This document shows, one piece after another, positions 9,477 to 11,396 of a stretch of DNA of 11,396 nucleotides. The stretch spans positions 1-11,396 of the forward strand of contig DJSP01000065.1 in the NCBI GenBank assembly GCA_002438065.1, given 5' to 3'. The DNA comes from Caryophanales bacterium UBA6331. Lineage in GTDB: Bacteria; Bacillota_I; Bacilli_A; RF39; UBA660. The notes beneath the pieces were generated by a model. The model was not told the DNA's origin. It did not search any database and was given only the letters and a program-made list of their open reading frames with translations. A program made the translations under genes and the position numbers. Positions within the stretch are counted from its first letter, which is position 1; each line of letters begins with the position of its first letter.

Positions 9477-9803
9477 ATGAATACTAACATGCGAATTAAG
9501 TCCGCTGATGAATTTAACGATATTATTAAAACCGGAACCAAGATCTATTCTCCATTCTTTATAATTTACTATAAGGAAAAGAAATTAGATAATCCCAGAT
9601 TTGGAATTACCCAAGCTAAGAAATTCGGTAAAGCTTATAAAAGAAATCGTTATCGTAGAATATTAAGAGAAATTATTAGAACTAATATAAAAGTATTTAA
9701 AAATGAATATGACTATATTATAATAATAATGAAAAAGTGTGATACTTTAAATTTTAAACAAATCGAAGATAATTTGCTTAAAGTAATAAAGGAGAAACTA
9801 TGA
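9477..9803 (+). CDS. rnpA: ribonuclease P protein component
   Basis: Basic protein subunit of RNase P; it helps the catalytic RNA bind and cleave pre-tRNA 5' leaders. The 108-residue protein shows the family fold pattern: an N-terminal helix (DEFNDIIKTG), the strand RFGITQAKKFGKA (41-53), then the RNR signature KRNRYRRILRE (55-65) whose arginines contact the RNA, and a late strand YDYIIIIMKK. ATG start with AGGAGGA 6 nt upstream. Its TGA overlaps the yidC ATG (ATGA, 9800-9803), implying translational coupling. The order rpmH-rnpA-yidC is conserved across bacteria. Confidence 0.95.
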   Translation: MNTNMRIKSADEFNDIIKTGTKIYSPFFIIYYKEKKLDNPRFGITQAKKFGKAYKRNRYRRILREIIRTNIKVFKNEYDYIIIIMKKCDTLNFKQIEDNLLKVIKEKL

Positions 9804-10732
9804 AAAAAAAGTACATCATAATTTTAGTCAGCTTATGTTTCTTATTAACAGGTTGTACTAAATACTTATCAGATAAAGATAATAAAAGAGTTATAAATGA
9901 AGAAACAGGTCAAAGTTTACCATCAAATATATTATGTAAACCAACAGACGAAAATTTAAAATCTATTTATGAACAATATGAAGACAAATTAGAATTTAAA
10001 TTAGAAGATTTACCTGATTGTGAAAATATCAAAATTTACGATTCTAAAACTTACAGTGGTCTATGGGTTCAATTAATTGTAATGCCCCTTGCCTATTTAA
10101 TTATTAAAATTGGAAATTTTGTTGGTAACTATGGCTTATCAGTAATGATTGTCGGCTTATTAATTAGACTTATCTTAGTTCCATTTTCAGCTAAAACAAT
10201 GAAACAATCTGAAAATATGAAAAAAGCAAGTCCCGAACTAGCTAGACTAGAAAAGAAATATGAAAATAAAAATGACCAACAATCATTAACTATGAAAAGT
10301 ACCGAAATGTTACAAATTTACAAAAAATATAATATTAATCCAATGGGAAGTTGTTTAATCTCATTGATTCAATTTCCATTATTCTTCGGATTCCTAGAAG
10401 CAATAAATCGTATTCCAGCAATCTTTGAAGGAACCCTAGGTGCTTATCACTTAGGTATAACTCCATTAATCGGATTAAGAACAGGAAATTATTACTATAT
10501 CGTGTTACTATTATTAATAATGTTAACAACATATTTGTCATTCAAAAACACTATGACTCAAACAAGCGGTAATCCCGAACAAGATAAACAAATGAAAATG
10601 ATGACATACTTCATGCTAGTGTTTATCACAATTGCATCATTTAGTTTACCAACTGCCATTGCTTTATACTGGGTTGTAACAAATGGATTTAACGTTATTC
10701 AAAATTTAATAATAATGAAGGGAAGAAAATAA
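9800..10732 (+). CDS. yidC: membrane protein insertase YidC/OxaA, lipoprotein type
   Basis: Inserts and folds membrane proteins, with or without SecYEG. The 310-residue protein begins with a lipoprotein signal: MKKK, a hydrophobic run, and the lipobox LLTGC with Cys19 as the lipidation site. An outward-facing region of about 65 residues (20-85) with Cys46 and Cys74 follows. The five-helix insertase core comes next: helices near 88-108 and 112-130, the latter with the conserved hydrophilic-groove Arg123 in LLIRLILVP, then a charged cytoplasmic hairpin 132-178, and further helices near 184-202, 231-247 and 267-302. The core matches Gram-positive YidC; the N-terminal outer segment is longer than I expect for SpoIIIJ-type proteins. 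SD AAAGGAGA lies in the rnpA end. Confidence 0.95.
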   Translation: MKKKYIIILVSLCFLLTGCTKYLSDKDNKRVINEETGQSLPSNILCKPTDENLKSIYEQYEDKLEFKLEDLPDCENIKIYDSKTYSGLWVQLIVMPLAYLIIKIGNFVGNYGLSVMIVGLLIRLILVPFSAKTMKQSENMKKASPELARLEKKYENKNDQQSLTMKSTEMLQIYKKYNINPMGSCLISLIQFPLFFGFLEAINRIPAIFEGTLGAYHLGITPLIGLRTGNYYYIVLLLLIMLTTYLSFKNTMTQTSGNPEQDKQMKMMTYFMLVFITIASFSLPTAIALYWVVTNGFNVIQNLIIMKGRK

Positions 10733-10733
10733 A

Positions 10734-11345
10734 GTGGAAGTATATTCATATGAAGGAAAAAAAGAAAATGAGGTATTTGCAAAAGCCTTATCAGATTTAA
10801 ATGCAACAGAAGATGAAATTTTATATCATAAACAAATTAACAAAGGTGGTTTCTTAAAAAGTGATACAGTTAAATTTACAATCGTAAAACTAACTGAAGT
10901 ACAAAACGCTATCAAATCATTTTTACAAGAAACAATTAACAATATGGGATTAGAAGTTAAATTTGAAACTAATATTAGAGATAGACAAATTAATATAAAA
11001 ATATTTTCTAATAATAATTCAATATTAATTGGAAGAGATGGTAAAAATCTAACTGCCTTATCAACAATTTGTAAACAATATATATATAATCAAATTGGAG
11101 TTTACCCATATTTAAATCTTGATGTTGAAAATTATAAAGATAAACAAATAACTCATATTGAAAGATTAGCTAAGAATTTAGCTAGAGAAGTTAAAAATAC
11201 TAAACAAGAGATAGTAATGGAAAATATGAATTCATATGAAAGAAGAATTGTTCATAATTGCTTAACAAATATGAAAGGAATTACCACAATTTCTGAAGGT
11301 GAAGAACCTAATAGACACGTTATTATCAAACCAACAGAGGATTAA
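10734..11345 (+). CDS. khpB: KH/R3H RNA-binding protein KhpB (Jag)
   Basis: RNA-binding protein that works with KhpA and affects cell elongation and division in Gram-positive bacteria. The 203 residues show the three family domains: Jag-N (1 to about 50, starting VYSYEGKKENEVFAKAL), a KH domain with the GRDG loop at 100-103 in ILIGRDGKNL, and an R3H domain with Arg170-x3-His174 in NSYERRIVHN. The GTG start lies 1 nt after the yidC stop, and AAGGGAAG in the yidC end provides the ribosome-binding site. The tight spacing to yidC is the usual neighbourhood of this gene. A terminator overlaps its stop. Confidence 0.93.
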   Translation: MEVYSYEGKKENEVFAKALSDLNATEDEILYHKQINKGGFLKSDTVKFTIVKLTEVQNAIKSFLQETINNMGLEVKFETNIRDRQINIKIFSNNNSILIGRDGKNLTALSTICKQYIYNQIGVYPYLNLDVENYKDKQITHIERLAKNLAREVKNTKQEIVMENMNSYERRIVHNCLTNMKGITTISEGEEPNRHVIIKPTED

Positions 11346-11361
11346 TTTAATCCTTTTTTTC
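11336..11361 (+). terminator. Rho-independent terminator at the khpB stop
   Basis: The stem AGAGGATT / AATCCTTT (one G-T pair) with loop AATTT runs straight into a T tract (11354-11360). The 5' arm includes the last khpB codons. It ends the rpmH-rnpA-yidC-khpB unit. Confidence 0.75.
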
Positions 11362-11372
11362 TTGCTTAAAAA

Positions 11373-11381
11373 TGTTATAAT
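11373..11381 (+). promoter_or_regulatory. extended -10 promoter for the next gene to the right
   Basis: TGTTATAAT has a perfect -10 hexamer with the TGn extension. The -35 position falls in the T tract of the preceding terminator. The gene it serves lies outside the window. Confidence 0.5.
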
Positions 11382-11396
11382 GTATAGTTTTTTATG

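Noticed and set aside
10335..10541. 68-codon open frame on the minus strand
   Set aside because: Antisense shadow of yidC.

Overview
The window is the replication-origin region of a very AT-rich, Gram-positive-type bacterium. Gene order (rpmH-rnpA-yidC-khpB diverging from dnaA-dnaN-...-recF-gyrB-gyrA) and the proteins themselves point to the Bacilli side of the Firmicutes. A ComK-family gene and Spo0A-type boxes suggest a lineage with Bacillus-like developmental regulators, perhaps one of the small AT-rich, gut-type Bacilli orders, but I cannot name a genus. The code appears standard: the Trp codons I checked are TGG, dnaA and rnpA end in TGA, and rnpA-yidC overlap by the classic ATGA.

Layout, left to right. 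1-116 is AT-rich and gene-free and carries the gyrA terminator. 117-5722 holds gyrA, gyrB and recF on the minus strand, an operon transcribed recF-gyrB-gyrA from an extended -10 promoter whose leader begins with an 11-bp inverted repeat. 5820-6269 is a small gene recognisable as a ComK-family competence regulator. It sits where many Bacilli carry the S4-domain gene rlbA (yaaA). Its promoter region has three exact tandem 10-bp TTTGTCRAAA units, which match the Spo0A-binding 0A box. dnaN (6402-7517) and dnaA (7633-9018) follow, also on the minus strand. The dnaA-dnaN gap has two DnaA boxes and a TTA-triplet run resembling a DnaA-trio unwinding element. The dnaA-rpmH gap (9019-9310) has a DnaA-box cluster and divergent promoters. 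On the plus strand, rpmH, rnpA, yidC and khpB form a tight cluster (9311-11345) with a weak internal terminator after rpmH and a strong one at the end of khpB. The last bases look like a promoter for the next gene.

Functionally this is initiation (DnaA), the sliding clamp (DnaN), gap repair (RecF) and supercoiling (GyrA/B) on one arm. On the other are ribosomal protein L34, RNase P protein, a membrane insertase and an RNA-binding protein. Each arm is transcribed away from the origin. The unusual part is the coupling of a ComK-like regulator and tandem 0A boxes directly to the origin locus. A second lineage trait is that every perfect DnaA box has the form TTTTCCACA rather than TTATCCACA.
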